Shown here one piece after another: positions 14,672-23,564 of a stretch of 37,093 nucleotides of DNA (positions are counted from its first letter, which is position 1; each line of letters opens with the position of its first letter). Both the position numbers and the translations under genes were made by a program. A model generated the notes under the pieces. That model did not search any database. It was not told the DNA's origin and was given only the letters and a program-made list of their open reading frames with translations. Location of the stretch: assembly GCA_900754085.1 (NCBI GenBank), contig CAAEBO010000022.1, positions 1 to 37,093 of the forward strand, read 5' to 3'. Origin of the DNA: Clostridia bacterium (GTDB taxonomy: Bacteria; Bacillota; Clostridia; TANB77; CAG-508).

Positions 14672-16038
14672 CAAATAATATTCGTGTAAAAAATCCAGAT
14701 AAAAAAATATTAGATTATGCAGAAAGAAAAATGGTAATTGCAAATCCAAATTATATCAAGAATCAGTATTTAGGTTATTCAAATTATAATACACCACGAA
14801 ATTTAGTTTATTATGAATTAGATGGTAATGATTTAATTTTGCCATTTGGATGCTTAAGTGATTTGTTTAAATTATATCCTGGACAATTATTTAAAAATAA
14901 CATTGTTTTAGGAGAAAAAATAAAATACAAATCTAATATTAAATTATTTGATTATCAAGAAGAGGCGTGTAATGCAGCAATAAAATTAAAAAATGGAATA
15001 TTAGTTATGCCAGCAGGTTCTGGAAAAACACAAACAGCATTAGAGATTATTGCGAGGTTAAGTTATAAAACACTTTGGATAACACATACTATAGATTTAT
15101 TAAATCAAAGCTATAATAGAGCAAAAAGTAATTTCGAAGGAATAGGACTGGGCAAAATTGCAAATGGCAAAATAGAAATAGGAACCCATATTACATTTGC
15201 TACAGTACAGACATTATCAAAAATTGATCTAACGGAATATGCTGATAAATGGGATTGCATAATTGTAGATGAATGTCATAGAGTATGCGGAACGCCAGCA
15301 AGTGCAGGTATGTTTTATAAAGTAATAAATAAATTGGTAGCTAGATATAAATACGGACTAACAGCGACACCATATCGAAATATAAAAGGAACAGAAAAAG
15401 CTATGTTTGGTTTACTAGGAAATATAATCATAGAAATTCCTAAAGAAACAATAGAAAAAAGATTAGTTCCTGCAACAATAGTTAAAGTCAAAACAAATTA
15501 TATTATTTCAGATGAATGCTTAAATACAGATGGAACATTACAATATGCTAAATTGACAACAGATTTAGCAGAAGATAATGAAAGAAATAAAATGATAGTA
15601 GATATCTTAAAGAAAAGAAAAAATAACTACTGTTTAGTTTTATCAGACAGATTAAATCAACTTAAATTTCTAAATAATAAAGTTCCAGGATTAATTATAG
15701 ATGGAAAAATGACAAGTATAAAAATGAAGAAATACAGAGAAGAATGTATTTCAAAGATTAGAACAGGAGAGGTACATATATTATATGCAACATATGGTCT
15801 TGCTAAAGAAGGATTAGATATACCAAGATTAGATACTTTAGTTTTAGCGACACCACATAGAGATAAAGCAACTATAATTCAAGCAGTTGGTAGAGTAGAG
15901 AGAAAGTTTGAAGATAAAAAAAATCCTATAGTATATGATTTAGTAGATGGAACTTTATATTTTGAAAAAATGTATAAAACTAGAAAAAGATATTACAAAG
16001 AAAATAAAAATAAAATTATTGATTCATGGAGGAAATAA
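14656..16038 (+). CDS. Superfamily 2 DNA helicase (DEAD/DEAH type)
   Basis: A 460-residue helicase. Motif I is PAGSGKT (119-125, Lys124), motif II is DECH (205-208), motif III is the LTATP stretch and motif VI is QAVGRVER (409-416), so both RecA-like lobes are complete. An N-terminal part of about 95 residues before the Q-motif region (FDYQEEA) is specific to phage forms. It follows the resolvase-like gene with overlap and AAAGGAG upstream. It probably works in phage replication or recombination, perhaps branch migration. Confidence 0.88.
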   Translation: MEFIVANNIRVKNPDKKILDYAERKMVIANPNYIKNQYLGYSNYNTPRNLVYYELDGNDLILPFGCLSDLFKLYPGQLFKNNIVLGEKIKYKSNIKLFDYQEEACNAAIKLKNGILVMPAGSGKTQTALEIIARLSYKTLWITHTIDLLNQSYNRAKSNFEGIGLGKIANGKIEIGTHITFATVQTLSKIDLTEYADKWDCIIVDECHRVCGTPASAGMFYKVINKLVARYKYGLTATPYRNIKGTEKAMFGLLGNIIIEIPKETIEKRLVPATIVKVKTNYIISDECLNTDGTLQYAKLTTDLAEDNERNKMIVDILKKRKNNYCLVLSDRLNQLKFLNNKVPGLIIDGKMTSIKMKKYREECISKIRTGEVHILYATYGLAKEGLDIPRLDTLVLATPHRDKATIIQAVGRVERKFEDKKNPIVYDLVDGTLYFEKMYKTRKRYYKENKNKIIDSWRK

Positions 16039-16040
16039 AT

Positions 16041-16493
16041 ATGTTAAATGAATTACAAAATTTAGTACCAAGTGAAAAAGAACAAAGATTACAAGTATTT
16101 GTAAATCAATTAATAAATGATTTATATAACAATAAAAAAATAGAAGTCGATTCTGAAAAATTATTAGAATTATTAAGTTATTTAACAAGTGATGAAAATA
16201 TATCTACACAAATGAAATCATGTGTAGAAGTTCAAAATAGAAGAATTACAGATATATTACATAAAAAAGAAGTTAAACATTTAAAAAAATATATTGAATA
16301 TCTTAAAGAAAATTCAATACCAAAACAAAAAGTAAAAGAAGTTATAAAAAAGATAAAAGAAATACTAGATATTGCTGAAGAACAAATTGAATCAAAAATT
16401 ATTATTGCAGATAGTGACAGTTTGAATTTTGGTAGAAAACAAGCACATGGAAAAGACATAGAATTAATAGAAAAATTATTGGAGGATAAATAA
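16041..16493 (+). CDS. Hypothetical helical phage protein
   Basis: A 150-residue highly charged protein made mainly of helices, with a Lys/Glu-rich probable coiled coil at about 70-120. GGAGG lies 8 bases before the ATG at 16041; the frame is open back to 16026 inside the helicase gene. No motif is recognised. It is cotranscribed with the helicase. Confidence 0.62.
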   Translation: MLNELQNLVPSEKEQRLQVFVNQLINDLYNNKKIEVDSEKLLELLSYLTSDENISTQMKSCVEVQNRRITDILHKKEVKHLKKYIEYLKENSIPKQKVKEVIKKIKEILDIAEEQIESKIIIADSDSLNFGRKQAHGKDIELIEKLLEDK

Positions 16494-16528
16494 TATTGTA
16501 ATTTACTAGATTACAGAAAGGATAAAAA

Positions 16529-16783
16529 ATGAATATAGGAAAAGGAAGATGGAACTCAAAATATATTTGTGATAAATGTGGCAATGAAATACCATTTATA
16601 GGACAAAAAGGATTTATAGGAATAATGCATTATTACAGTAAAGGACAAAGAGAAGGCAATTACAAACATGATTTTGACTTATGTAAGAGTTGCGAAAAAG
16701 AGTTTAGAAAATGGTTAAAAGAAAAACCGATTATGAATTTAGAAAAAATAATTGATAGATTTCCTGTATGGGAAGAAAGCTAG
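16529..16783 (+). CDS. Zinc-ribbon-like phage protein
   Basis: An 84-residue protein with two Cys pairs, CDKCG (14-18) and CKSCEKEF (52-59), which would bind one zinc ion. An HDFDLC segment precedes the second pair. This treble-clef-like pattern occurs in small phage proteins of unknown function. AGAAAGGA lies upstream. Confidence 0.65.
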   Translation: MNIGKGRWNSKYICDKCGNEIPFIGQKGFIGIMHYYSKGQREGNYKHDFDLCKSCEKEFRKWLKEKPIMNLEKIIDRFPVWEES

Positions 16784-16791
16784 GTGATTAA

Positions 16792-17040
16792 ATGTTAAGA
16801 ATAAAGAAAGAGATAGATTTAAAAGAACTAGAAAAGTTTGGGTTTGAAGAAAATGAATATAATTATTTTTATTATGGTTTTACTAGACCAAATTCTAATA
16901 GTGAAATTTCTATATCAATAGATATAGAAACTAGAGATATATTAACTTATCTTGATATAAATGTTGATAATTCAAAAATACACGATAAAATATACGATTT
17001 AATAACAGCAGGATATGTAGAAAAAGTGGAGGAGGAGTAA
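16792..17040 (+). CDS. Hypothetical small phage protein
   Basis: An 82-residue acidic protein with a beta-rich centre (NYFYYGFTRPNSNSEISISIDIETRDILTYL). AGGTGATTAA precedes the ATG. It touches the next gene without a gap. The function is unknown. Confidence 0.62.
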   Translation: MLRIKKEIDLKELEKFGFEENEYNYFYYGFTRPNSNSEISISIDIETRDILTYLDINVDNSKIHDKIYDLITAGYVEKVEEE

Positions 17041-17406
17041 ATGAATAAAAAAGAGATAGAAAAACCAATAGAATTATTGAGGGAAATAAGTAAAGAAATA
17101 TATGATAATGAATTTTTTATAGAAACAGCTATATTGTCTTATAAAACGCAAGAAGAAAAAACATATACATTCTTTAGAGATGATGAACAAGCAGATGAGT
17201 TAAGAAAATATAATTGGTGTCAAAGACCAGTAGATTCTAATATGAGTTTGCGTAGATTTACTGAAAATGGAGAAATTGAAGGGTATATGAGTGAAAGTTT
17301 AGCAGAACATTATGGATTGAAAAAGGTTACTCTAGATGAATTTATACATGAATTTGTAAAACCATTAGTTAAGTATAAATTAAATATTAAGGAGTACAAG
17401 CAATGA
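17041..17406 (+). CDS. Hypothetical phage protein
   Basis: A 121-residue protein, helical at both ends, with an aromatic middle (YTFFRDD). GGAGGAG immediately upstream gives a strong ribosome binding site. Its stop overlaps the next start as ATGA. No family is recognised. Confidence 0.62.
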   Translation: MNKKEIEKPIELLREISKEIYDNEFFIETAILSYKTQEEKTYTFFRDDEQADELRKYNWCQRPVDSNMSLRRFTENGEIEGYMSESLAEHYGLKKVTLDEFIHEFVKPLVKYKLNIKEYKQ

Positions 17407-17732
17407 CAGAAGATAACAAATTAGAGTATAGTGATTTTAATAAATATCCTCATTATGTGTATGCAACAGCTTTTCTAGTAAATGGAGAATTATCAGATTA
17501 TAGAATAAAAAATAGAGAAGTTGATTGGGGATCTAGGACGTTTAGAAAAAGTGCATGGGAAAACGAAGTATGGCAACATGGTTTCATAGATAAAGATTGG
17601 AATTTAATTTGTGAATATAAAAAAATATTAGTAAACAATCAAAAAGAACATAATGACGCATTTGAAAAATTAGAAGATTGGTTATTTGATAATTTTAAAA
17701 TTTATAAAAAAGCTAATCCGCAAAGATTTTAA
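17403..17732 (+). CDS. Hypothetical phage protein, Trp/Tyr-rich
   Basis: A 109-residue protein rich in aromatic residues (WGSRTFRKSAWENEVWQHG). Translation is probably coupled through the ATGA overlap with the gene before. A 96-base gap follows, with no clear hairpin. The function is unknown. Confidence 0.62.
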   Translation: MTEDNKLEYSDFNKYPHYVYATAFLVNGELSDYRIKNREVDWGSRTFRKSAWENEVWQHGFIDKDWNLICEYKKILVNNQKEHNDAFEKLEDWLFDNFKIYKKANPQRF

Positions 17733-17828
17733 ATAAAAGTATAACAGATTAAAGCAGGAAACAAAGAACTTAATTAAGCTTAATGATGTTAAATTAAATT
17801 TTATAGAAGAGGAAGGAAAAAAGATTAA

Positions 17829-18047
17829 ATGCAAAGAGAACTAAAAGATTGCAGAACAATAGGTTTTAGAAGAAGCAATAAGGGAAGGACAAGTAATGTC
17901 TACATGATAAGAGAGTGTGATAACTGTCATGCTATATTAGAATTTCCAAGTGATGAAGTAAGCACTAAAGTCAATATGAAAGAATACGAAGAATATATAA
18001 TTTGTCCAAACTGTTTAAATAAAGTAACAGTATTACAACGCAAATAA
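17829..18047 (+). CDS. Zinc-ribbon-like small phage protein
   Basis: A 72-residue protein with CDNCH (31-35) and CPNC (60-63), a two-knuckle zinc ribbon with a strand between the pairs. AGGAAGGA lies upstream. It may bind nucleic acid or another protein, which is inference from the fold only. Confidence 0.65.
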   Translation: MQRELKDCRTIGFRRSNKGRTSNVYMIRECDNCHAILEFPSDEVSTKVNMKEYEEYIICPNCLNKVTVLQRK

Positions 18048-18067
18048 GTAGAGAAGAAGGTGAGTAA

Positions 18068-18487
18068 ATGACTAAAGAGGAAGAAGAGACTATAAATAGT
18101 TTGGAAAAACTAATTAATATAAGAAAAAATAAAGCAGGACAAATAAAATATGATAATTGCATTTGTAGTACTACAGCAATAGAAACGATTTTAAATATGC
18201 TAAAAGAAAAAGATATACAAATAAATAGCAAGAATGGAACAATAAATGCCTTACAATGTGCATTAAAAGAAAGAACAGAAGAAAGAGACAGGAAAGATGA
18301 TATCGTAACAAAGCAAAATAAGACAATAGATTTAATGGCAGAACATATAGTAAGTAGTGCAATAGTAGATGATACAGTATGTGCAATAAAATGTGATTGT
18401 GAAACGGATATAGAAGAAGATTGTACACATGAAAAAATGTTGATTTGTACAAAACAATATTTTGAAAGGAAAGTGGAAAAGGAGTAG
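18068..18487 (+). CDS. Hypothetical coiled-coil phage protein
   Basis: A 139-residue protein with a long Lys/Glu/Asp-rich coiled coil (about 45-100) and a C-terminal Cys-rich part (CAIKCDCETDIEEDC, then MLICTKQ) that may bind metal. GAAGGTGAG precedes the ATG. No family is recognised. Confidence 0.6.
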   Translation: MTKEEEETINSLEKLINIRKNKAGQIKYDNCICSTTAIETILNMLKEKDIQINSKNGTINALQCALKERTEERDRKDDIVTKQNKTIDLMAEHIVSSAIVDDTVCAIKCDCETDIEEDCTHEKMLICTKQYFERKVEKE

Positions 18488-18494
18488 AGAAGAT

Positions 18495-18788
18495 ATGATA
18501 AAAACAGAGAATAACCAAACTATAATAAGATTTGAAAATGGAGATATAAATATTGTTACAGGAATAATGAATATAGAAGAGCCATTAGGAGTATTAGCAT
18601 TTAGAGAACAACAACCAAGAAAAATAAGTATGCATAATGGAGATAAACCAAAAGAATTAACAGAATATCCTGTAATATTTAATTTCACAAATGTAGAAAG
18701 TGTAGATGTATTAATAAAGTCTTTAGAAATAGTGAAAGAGGATTTAAAAACTAGAGATAAAATATTAAATTCTTTTAAGGAGGAATAG
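18495..18788 (+). CDS. Hypothetical phage protein
   Basis: A 97-residue protein, beta-rich in the first two thirds and helical at the end (SVDVLIKSLEIVKEDLKTRDKIL). GGAG and GAGAAG lie before the ATG at 18495; the frame is open back to 18462 inside the previous gene. The function is unknown. Confidence 0.6.
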   Translation: MIKTENNQTIIRFENGDINIVTGIMNIEEPLGVLAFREQQPRKISMHNGDKPKELTEYPVIFNFTNVESVDVLIKSLEIVKEDLKTRDKILNSFKEE

Positions 18789-18790
18789 CA

Positions 18791-19111
18791 GTGGACGAAA
18801 TAAAAGTGGGAGAATATATTAGAACTAAAAAAGGAAAAATATTTAAATATGGCAAAGGTAGGGCATATTTAGGAAAAGATAATGAAATAGTAAACCATAG
18901 CTTTAACATAAAAGACCTAATAGAAGAGGGAGATATAGTAAATAAAAGTCTTATTGTATATAGAGGTAAAGTAGCAAGTGGAAAAGAAAAATTGCTAGTA
19001 GGAAATCATATAATAAACGGAATGTCTTTAGAAGTGGTAAATATAAAAACAATACTAACACATGAGCAATACGAAAGAAATTGTTATAGATTGGAGAATA
19101 ACGAATGTTAA
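18791..19111 (+). CDS. Hypothetical phage protein, GTG start
   Basis: A 106-residue beta-rich protein beginning KVGEYIRTKKGKIFKYG, a pattern seen in small phage proteins with a barrel-like fold. The GTG start at 18791 is supported by AAGGAGGAA 6 bases before it. Its end overlaps the next short gene by 7 bases. Confidence 0.62.
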   Translation: MDEIKVGEYIRTKKGKIFKYGKGRAYLGKDNEIVNHSFNIKDLIEEGDIVNKSLIVYRGKVASGKEKLLVGNHIINGMSLEVVNIKTILTHEQYERNCYRLENNEC

Positions 19112-19275
19112 CAGAAGAAGAAAAAGAACTAATACAAAAGATAAGAGCAGACTTAGGAATATTAGATAATGTATTAAAGAAGAGGCTAGAGGATAAATCT
19201 AGCAAAGCAGAAGTAACAAGAATTAGGATTAAAACAGAAGAAAGTTTTAACAAGTTAAAAAATTGCTATAAGTAG
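19105..19275 (+). CDS. Hypothetical 56-residue helical protein
   Basis: A short charged protein (first residues MLTEEEKELIQKI) predicted to be one or two helices. It overlaps the end of the gene before and is followed after 11 bases by the late regulator gene, which has its own GAGGAGG site. Translation is probably coupled, as no clear ribosome binding site precedes it. The function is unknown. Confidence 0.5.
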   Translation: MLTEEEKELIQKIRADLGILDNVLKKRLEDKSSKAEVTRIRIKTEESFNKLKNCYK

Positions 19276-19286
19276 AGGAGGTACAA

Positions 19287-19694
19287 ATGATAGAACAAGA
19301 TGCCAAGAAAGAATTATATTCTTATTTACATAGTAAGAAACTTGAAGAAAGAAAATTAGAGCAAATAGAAGAACAGAAAACAAAACTTACAAAGATTACT
19401 TCTATTTTATCGGATATGCCAAAAGGTACACCAGACCATGACAAAATGAGTAAAAACATAGCAATATTATTAGATTTAATAAGAGATCATATAAAGATAA
19501 TGGAAGATGAAGAAGAGAATTTAATAAGAATAACAAAAAAGATAAATAAAGTAGAGCAACCTTATAGAAATATTTTAGAATTAAGATTTGTAAAAGGAAT
19601 GAAGGTTGAAGAAGTTTCTGTAGAATTAGATAGAGATTACAGGTATACAAAAAAATTAATTAAAAAATCTATAAAAAAATATGCAGAACTTTAA
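19287..19694 (+). CDS. DUF1492/ArpU-like late transcription regulator
   Basis: A 135-residue protein. A long coiled coil (about 10-85) leads to a sigma-70 region-4-like helix-turn-helix (about 92-130: YRNILELRFVKGMKVEEVSVELDRDYRYTKKLIKKS). This is the layout of DUF1492/ArpU/RinA-like phage regulators, which sit at the end of the early region and turn on packaging and structural genes. Here it is the last gene before the terminases, exactly at that point. GAGGAGG provides strong translation. DNA target repeats may lie at 19700-19726. Confidence 0.78.
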   Translation: MIEQDAKKELYSYLHSKKLEERKLEQIEEQKTKLTKITSILSDMPKGTPDHDKMSKNIAILLDLIRDHIKIMEDEEENLIRITKKINKVEQPYRNILELRFVKGMKVEEVSVELDRDYRYTKKLIKKSIKKYAEL

Positions 19695-19699
19695 AAAAA

Positions 19700-19750
19700 G
19701 ACACCTTTTTACCCTTTTATGACACCAAAAAAGTTTGATATATATATAAT
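19700..19750 (+). promoter_or_regulatory. Candidate activated late promoter
   Basis: GACACC occurs twice (19700-19705 and 19721-19726), 21 bp or two helical turns apart, and a TATAAT lies at 19745-19750. No consensus -35 element is present at the proper distance, which is typical of activator-dependent promoters. The regulator gene just upstream is the natural candidate. Confidence 0.4.
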
Positions 19751-19804
19751 AGCAAATAAGTTAGATAATAAATATCTAATACTGTTTGACCCTATAATTT
19801 ATTG

Positions 19805-19836
19805 AGAGTAGATGTTTTTAAATATCTACTCTTTTT
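19805..19836 (+). terminator. Terminator at the early/late junction
   Basis: A perfect 9-bp stem, AGAGTAGAT (19805-19813) and ATCTACTCT (19824-19832), with a 10-base loop and a run of T. It lies after the regulator and before the first small late gene, downstream of the candidate late promoter, so late transcripts would have to pass it or start beyond it. Confidence 0.7.
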
Positions 19837-19858
19837 GCGTATATAAGGAGAGATTAAT

Positions 19859-19984
19859 ATGGCAACAAAATGGACTAAAGAAAGTGCATTAAATTATATA
19901 AAGACAGCTAAACAAAAAGGATTAACGTATTGGAGTGCAAAAGATTTCTTAAAGAATCATAAAACAATGCATTCTATTGTGTAA
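19859..19984 (+). CDS. Hypothetical 41-residue protein
   Basis: A short basic protein (MATKWTKESALNYIKTA...) with AAGGAGAG upstream and a stop 11 bases before the next gene. Spacing and ribosome binding site support a real gene. Trp-containing helix pattern, function unknown. Confidence 0.55.
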   Translation: MATKWTKESALNYIKTAKQKGLTYWSAKDFLKNHKTMHSIV

Positions 19985-19995
19985 GGAGAACAATT

Positions 19996-20160
19996 ATGGA
20001 TACAAATGAAATAATTAAAAAGTATGAAAAAGAAATATGTCCTAATTGTATACATTACAAAGATAAAAACTATAAAGAATGTAGTGTAGTAGTAACAATA
20101 GACGGGCAAGCTAATTGTATTAATTGTAAATGTATAGAGTATGATAGAAACAGTGAATAA
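19996..20160 (+). CDS. Cys-rich 54-residue zinc-binding protein
   Basis: A small protein with ICPNCIHY (14-21), Cys29, Cys41, Cys44 and Cys46. The spacing suggests one zinc site, and the type is frequent next to phage terminase genes. AAGGAGAA precedes the ATG. It may be a packaging accessory, which rests on position only. Confidence 0.62.
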   Translation: MDTNEIIKKYEKEICPNCIHYKDKNYKECSVVVTIDGQANCINCKCIEYDRNSE

Positions 20161-20175
20161 AGCAGGTGGGAGTTG

Positions 20176-20718
20176 ATGGCAAAATATGACTGGAAGCAGT
20201 TAGAAAAGGAATATATTTCAGGAAATTATAAATCAGTAAATGCTTTTTTAAAAGAAAAAGGAATATCAAGAAATAAAACTACAAACACACAAACAAAAGA
20301 ATGGAACATCAAAAAGCATCAAAAAGACATCAAAAAAACATCAAAAACAATAGAAAAAGTAATAGAAAAAGAAGCAGAAAAAGAAGCACAACAAATAGTA
20401 GATATAAAATCAATTGCAAATGATTTAGCACTTAATATTATAAAAGCGAATAGTCAATTAGAAACTTACCTAGTGAAAAACAAAAAGAAAACAAAAAAAG
20501 TAAAATACGATTATAAAGCAAACAAACCTAGCGAGGAAGAAATTATTGAAAATGAAGAAATAGAGACTATGAAAGGAATGATTGATAGACAAGGATTAAA
20601 GATGCTTGCATCTGCTTTAAAGGATTTAAACGAAATAATTGGAAATGATAAAGAAGCTAACAAAGAAACGTTAGACAAATTAGATAAAGTACTAAAAGGA
20701 TTAGGTGGTGTTGTTTAA
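20176..20718 (+). CDS. terS: Terminase small subunit
   Basis: A 180-residue protein with an N-terminal helix-turn-helix (about 4-45: WKQLEKEYISGNYKSVNAFLKEKGIS), a Lys-rich coiled middle and a helical C-terminus ending in LDKLDKVLKGLGG, as in small terminases that recognise packaging DNA. I start at the ATG (20176); a TTG lies three bases earlier. GGTGGGAG is the ribosome binding site. It overlaps the large subunit start by one base, the usual order. Confidence 0.82.
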   Translation: MAKYDWKQLEKEYISGNYKSVNAFLKEKGISRNKTTNTQTKEWNIKKHQKDIKKTSKTIEKVIEKEAEKEAQQIVDIKSIANDLALNIIKANSQLETYLVKNKKKTKKVKYDYKANKPSEEEIIENEEIETMKGMIDRQGLKMLASALKDLNEIIGNDKEANKETLDKLDKVLKGLGGVV

Positions 20719-21941
20719 TGTTTTCAGAAAAGCAAAGAGAATTTTTAGACAATGCCAACAGAAGATGGAATATAAAATATGGAGCTACAAGAAGTGGAAA
20801 AACATATTTAGATTATTATGTAATACCTAAAAGAATAAGAAATGGAATAGGAAAACCAGGACTAACTGTAATATTAGGAAATACTAAAGGAACTTTGCAA
20901 AGAAATGTAATAGAGCCATTACAAGACATATGGGGAACAGAATTAGTTTCTGAAATAAAAGCTGATAATACAGCTTATTTGTTTGGAGAAAAATGTTACT
21001 GTTTAGGAGCAGACAACAAAAAGCATATAAATAAAATAAGAGGACCAAGTTTTAAATATTGCTATGGAGATGAGGTTGCGACTTGGGATGAAGGCGTTTT
21101 CCAAATGCTTAAATCTAGGTTAGACAAACCATACAGTAAATTTGACGGAACTTGCAATCCAGAAGGACCTTCACATTGGTTTAAGAAATTTTTAGATAGC
21201 GATGCGGATATTTATCAACAAAAATATACTTTATATGACAATCCATTTTTAGCAAAAGAAGTCTTACAAGCGTTAGAAACAGAATATAGAGGAACAGTAT
21301 TTTTTGATAGATATATATTAGGAGATTGGAAGGCAGCAGAAGGAACAATATATATGTTATTTGCTGATAAAACAAAGGACTTTCTAGTAGATAATGTAAA
21401 AGAGCAACTAGCAATAGTAACAATAGGGGTAGACTATGGTGCTGGAAAGTCTAAAATAAAATTTGTAGCAAGTGGCATTACATATAATTTTAGAAATGTT
21501 TACGTTCTAGATGAAATGGATTTATCTGGAGTTTATGATCCAGAGCAAATATATGAAAAGTTTATAGAGTTTTATAAAAGAGTGTACGGCAAATATGATA
21601 AATGTCAGTACGCTTTTTGTGATTATGGAGCATTAGGAAATGTAATAACTTTAGGATTAATCAGAAGATGTCAAAAGGAGAGATTACCAGTGCAAGTAGT
21701 AGATTGTAGTAAAGGGTTAATAAATGACAGAATATTTTTAAGTAGCACATTAATGGCACAAAGAAGATTCTTTATATTAAGAAAAAATACGATAATAACA
21801 AAAGCTTTTCAAGATGCTTTGTGGAATGATAATAAACCAGATGAAAGATTAGACGATGGAACAACAGACATAGACAGTTTGGACGCATTTGAATATTCAA
21901 TAAATAGTTTTTATGAAAATTTAATTAATAGCAGGAGATAA
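20718..21941 (+). CDS. terL: Terminase large subunit
   Basis: A 407-residue packaging motor of the PBSX/Terminase_6 type. The ATPase has GATRSGKT (22-29) as Walker A and GDE (117-119) as Walker B. The nuclease domain starts near VGVDYG (Asp239) and continues through FCDYGA to DSLDAFEYS, giving the acidic RNase H-like triad. It cuts concatemeric DNA and drives it into the prohead through the portal encoded next. Confidence 0.93.
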   Translation: MFSEKQREFLDNANRRWNIKYGATRSGKTYLDYYVIPKRIRNGIGKPGLTVILGNTKGTLQRNVIEPLQDIWGTELVSEIKADNTAYLFGEKCYCLGADNKKHINKIRGPSFKYCYGDEVATWDEGVFQMLKSRLDKPYSKFDGTCNPEGPSHWFKKFLDSDADIYQQKYTLYDNPFLAKEVLQALETEYRGTVFFDRYILGDWKAAEGTIYMLFADKTKDFLVDNVKEQLAIVTIGVDYGAGKSKIKFVASGITYNFRNVYVLDEMDLSGVYDPEQIYEKFIEFYKRVYGKYDKCQYAFCDYGALGNVITLGLIRRCQKERLPVQVVDCSKGLINDRIFLSSTLMAQRRFFILRKNTIITKAFQDALWNDNKPDERLDDGTTDIDSLDAFEYSINSFYENLINSRR

Positions 21942-21944
21942 AAG

Positions 21945-23393
21945 ATGAACTTACAACAATTTTTTAGTAATGAAGGATATGACATATCAGAAAAGTTAAA
22001 TTGGGAAAAATATATAGATATTTGGTCAAGTTGGTATAGAGGCAAAGTACGAAGATTCCATAATTACTATATTTATAATGGTCAAAGAAAAGTAAAAATG
22101 GAAAAAAAGTCTTTGCAAGGGGCTAAAAAAGTTGCAGAAGATTGGGCAGATTTACTTTTCAATGAAAAAGTGTCTATAAATTTACAAAAAGATGAAGATA
22201 CAAAGGCATTAAATGATATATTAAGACAAAACAATGCGGAAGTAATTATAAATCAAGGTTTAGAAAAATCATTTGCTATTGGTACAGGAGCATTAGTAGT
22301 TTCAGTACAGGACATAGAACAAGAAGAGAATATATTAGATGTAACAAATGCAAAAATAAAATTAGAATTTGTAGAATGTAAAAAAATAATACCTCTAACA
22401 TGGGAAAACGGAAAGATAATAGAATGTGCTTTTGTAACAACCAAACATAAAAAAGGACAAACATATATTTATATAGCAATGCATGTTTTAAATGATAAAG
22501 GAAATTATGTAATAAAGAACTATATGTTTAAAGGTAAATATAGTTCTTTTGTAGAAGCAAATAACGAAGAAAAAGAAGGATTTTTAGAAGAATTTGATAC
22601 ACAGAGTAATATTCCATGGTTTTCTATTATTAAGCCAAATATTTGTAATAATATAGATAGTGAAACGCCATTCGGTTTGTCTGTTTATGCTAATGCAATA
22701 GATACATTAAAGTGTTTAGACAATGCATATGATGGATTAGATAATGAAGTGACAATAGGCAGAAGAAGAACATTTATAGCAGAAGAAATGATGACTTATG
22801 ATGATGGAGAAGGCAAAATGGTATTTGATCCTAACGATATTTCTGTTTATCGTATGCCTAAAGGTTTTAATAAAGATTCAATGATAGAACATGATGATGC
22901 AAATTTAAGGGCAGATCAATTTATTAGTACAGTAAATTATCAATTAAACATATTATCAAGTAAGGTTGGATTTGGACAAGAAAGATATAAATTTGATGGA
23001 CAAGCAATACAAACAGCCACGGGAGTTATATCAGAAAATTCAGATATGTTCAGAACAATAAAGAAGCATGAGCAAATGCTAGAAGATAGTTTAATTACTA
23101 TTATAAAAGCAATTGCTTATGCTTCTACTGTTTTTGGAAATGTCAATATAGATGCGAGTGTTGTAACAATAGATTTCGATGATAGCATAATAGAAGATAG
23201 AGGAGCAGAGAAAGTAAGGGCAATGCAAGAAGTATCTCAAAACTTAAGAAGCAAAGAATCTTATATGATTAATTATAGAAACTTAAATGAGCAACAAGTA
23301 AAAAAAGAATTAGAAAAAATACAGCAAGAAAAAATGAGTAATCAAGAAGCATTTGGATTTATTCCAAACAATAATGATGGGGAGGAAGAATAA
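21945..23393 (+). CDS. Portal protein (SPP1 gp6-like)
   Basis: A 482-residue portal. Size, position directly behind the large terminase, and segments such as the N-terminal AKKVAEDWADLLFNEKV and the long C-terminal helix before an Asn/Glu-rich tail match the SPP1 gp6-like portal family. Portals form the dodecameric DNA entry ring. GGAGATAAAAG precedes the start. Confidence 0.87.
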   Translation: MNLQQFFSNEGYDISEKLNWEKYIDIWSSWYRGKVRRFHNYYIYNGQRKVKMEKKSLQGAKKVAEDWADLLFNEKVSINLQKDEDTKALNDILRQNNAEVIINQGLEKSFAIGTGALVVSVQDIEQEENILDVTNAKIKLEFVECKKIIPLTWENGKIIECAFVTTKHKKGQTYIYIAMHVLNDKGNYVIKNYMFKGKYSSFVEANNEEKEGFLEEFDTQSNIPWFSIIKPNICNNIDSETPFGLSVYANAIDTLKCLDNAYDGLDNEVTIGRRRTFIAEEMMTYDDGEGKMVFDPNDISVYRMPKGFNKDSMIEHDDANLRADQFISTVNYQLNILSSKVGFGQERYKFDGQAIQTATGVISENSDMFRTIKKHEQMLEDSLITIIKAIAYASTVFGNVNIDASVVTIDFDDSIIEDRGAEKVRAMQEVSQNLRSKESYMINYRNLNEQQVKKELEKIQQEKMSNQEAFGFIPNNNDGEEE

Positions 23394-23564
23394 ATGCTTA
23401 AAATGGATAGAAGATTTAACATAAAAAAAGCTATTAAGAAAAATATAACTATAAGAGCAAAGATTTTGTGTGTTATTTCTTGGATAACTAAAATACAAAT
23501 AGTAGTTCCTACTTTTGAATGGAAAGCAAGAGAAAGAAAAGGAAAAAAGTACTATGTTAACTGA
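23394..23564 (+). CDS. Small basic protein between portal and minor capsid
   Basis: A 56-residue, strongly basic protein (FNIKKAIKKNITIRAKILCVISW, then KARERKGKKYY at the end) with one hydrophobic segment (about 24-40). GGGGAGGAAG directly before the ATG is an excellent ribosome binding site. It overlaps the minor capsid gene by 11 bases. It resembles other short basic phage proteins, but no function is known. Confidence 0.6.
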   Translation: MLKMDRRFNIKKAIKKNITIRAKILCVISWITKIQIVVPTFEWKARERKGKKYYVN

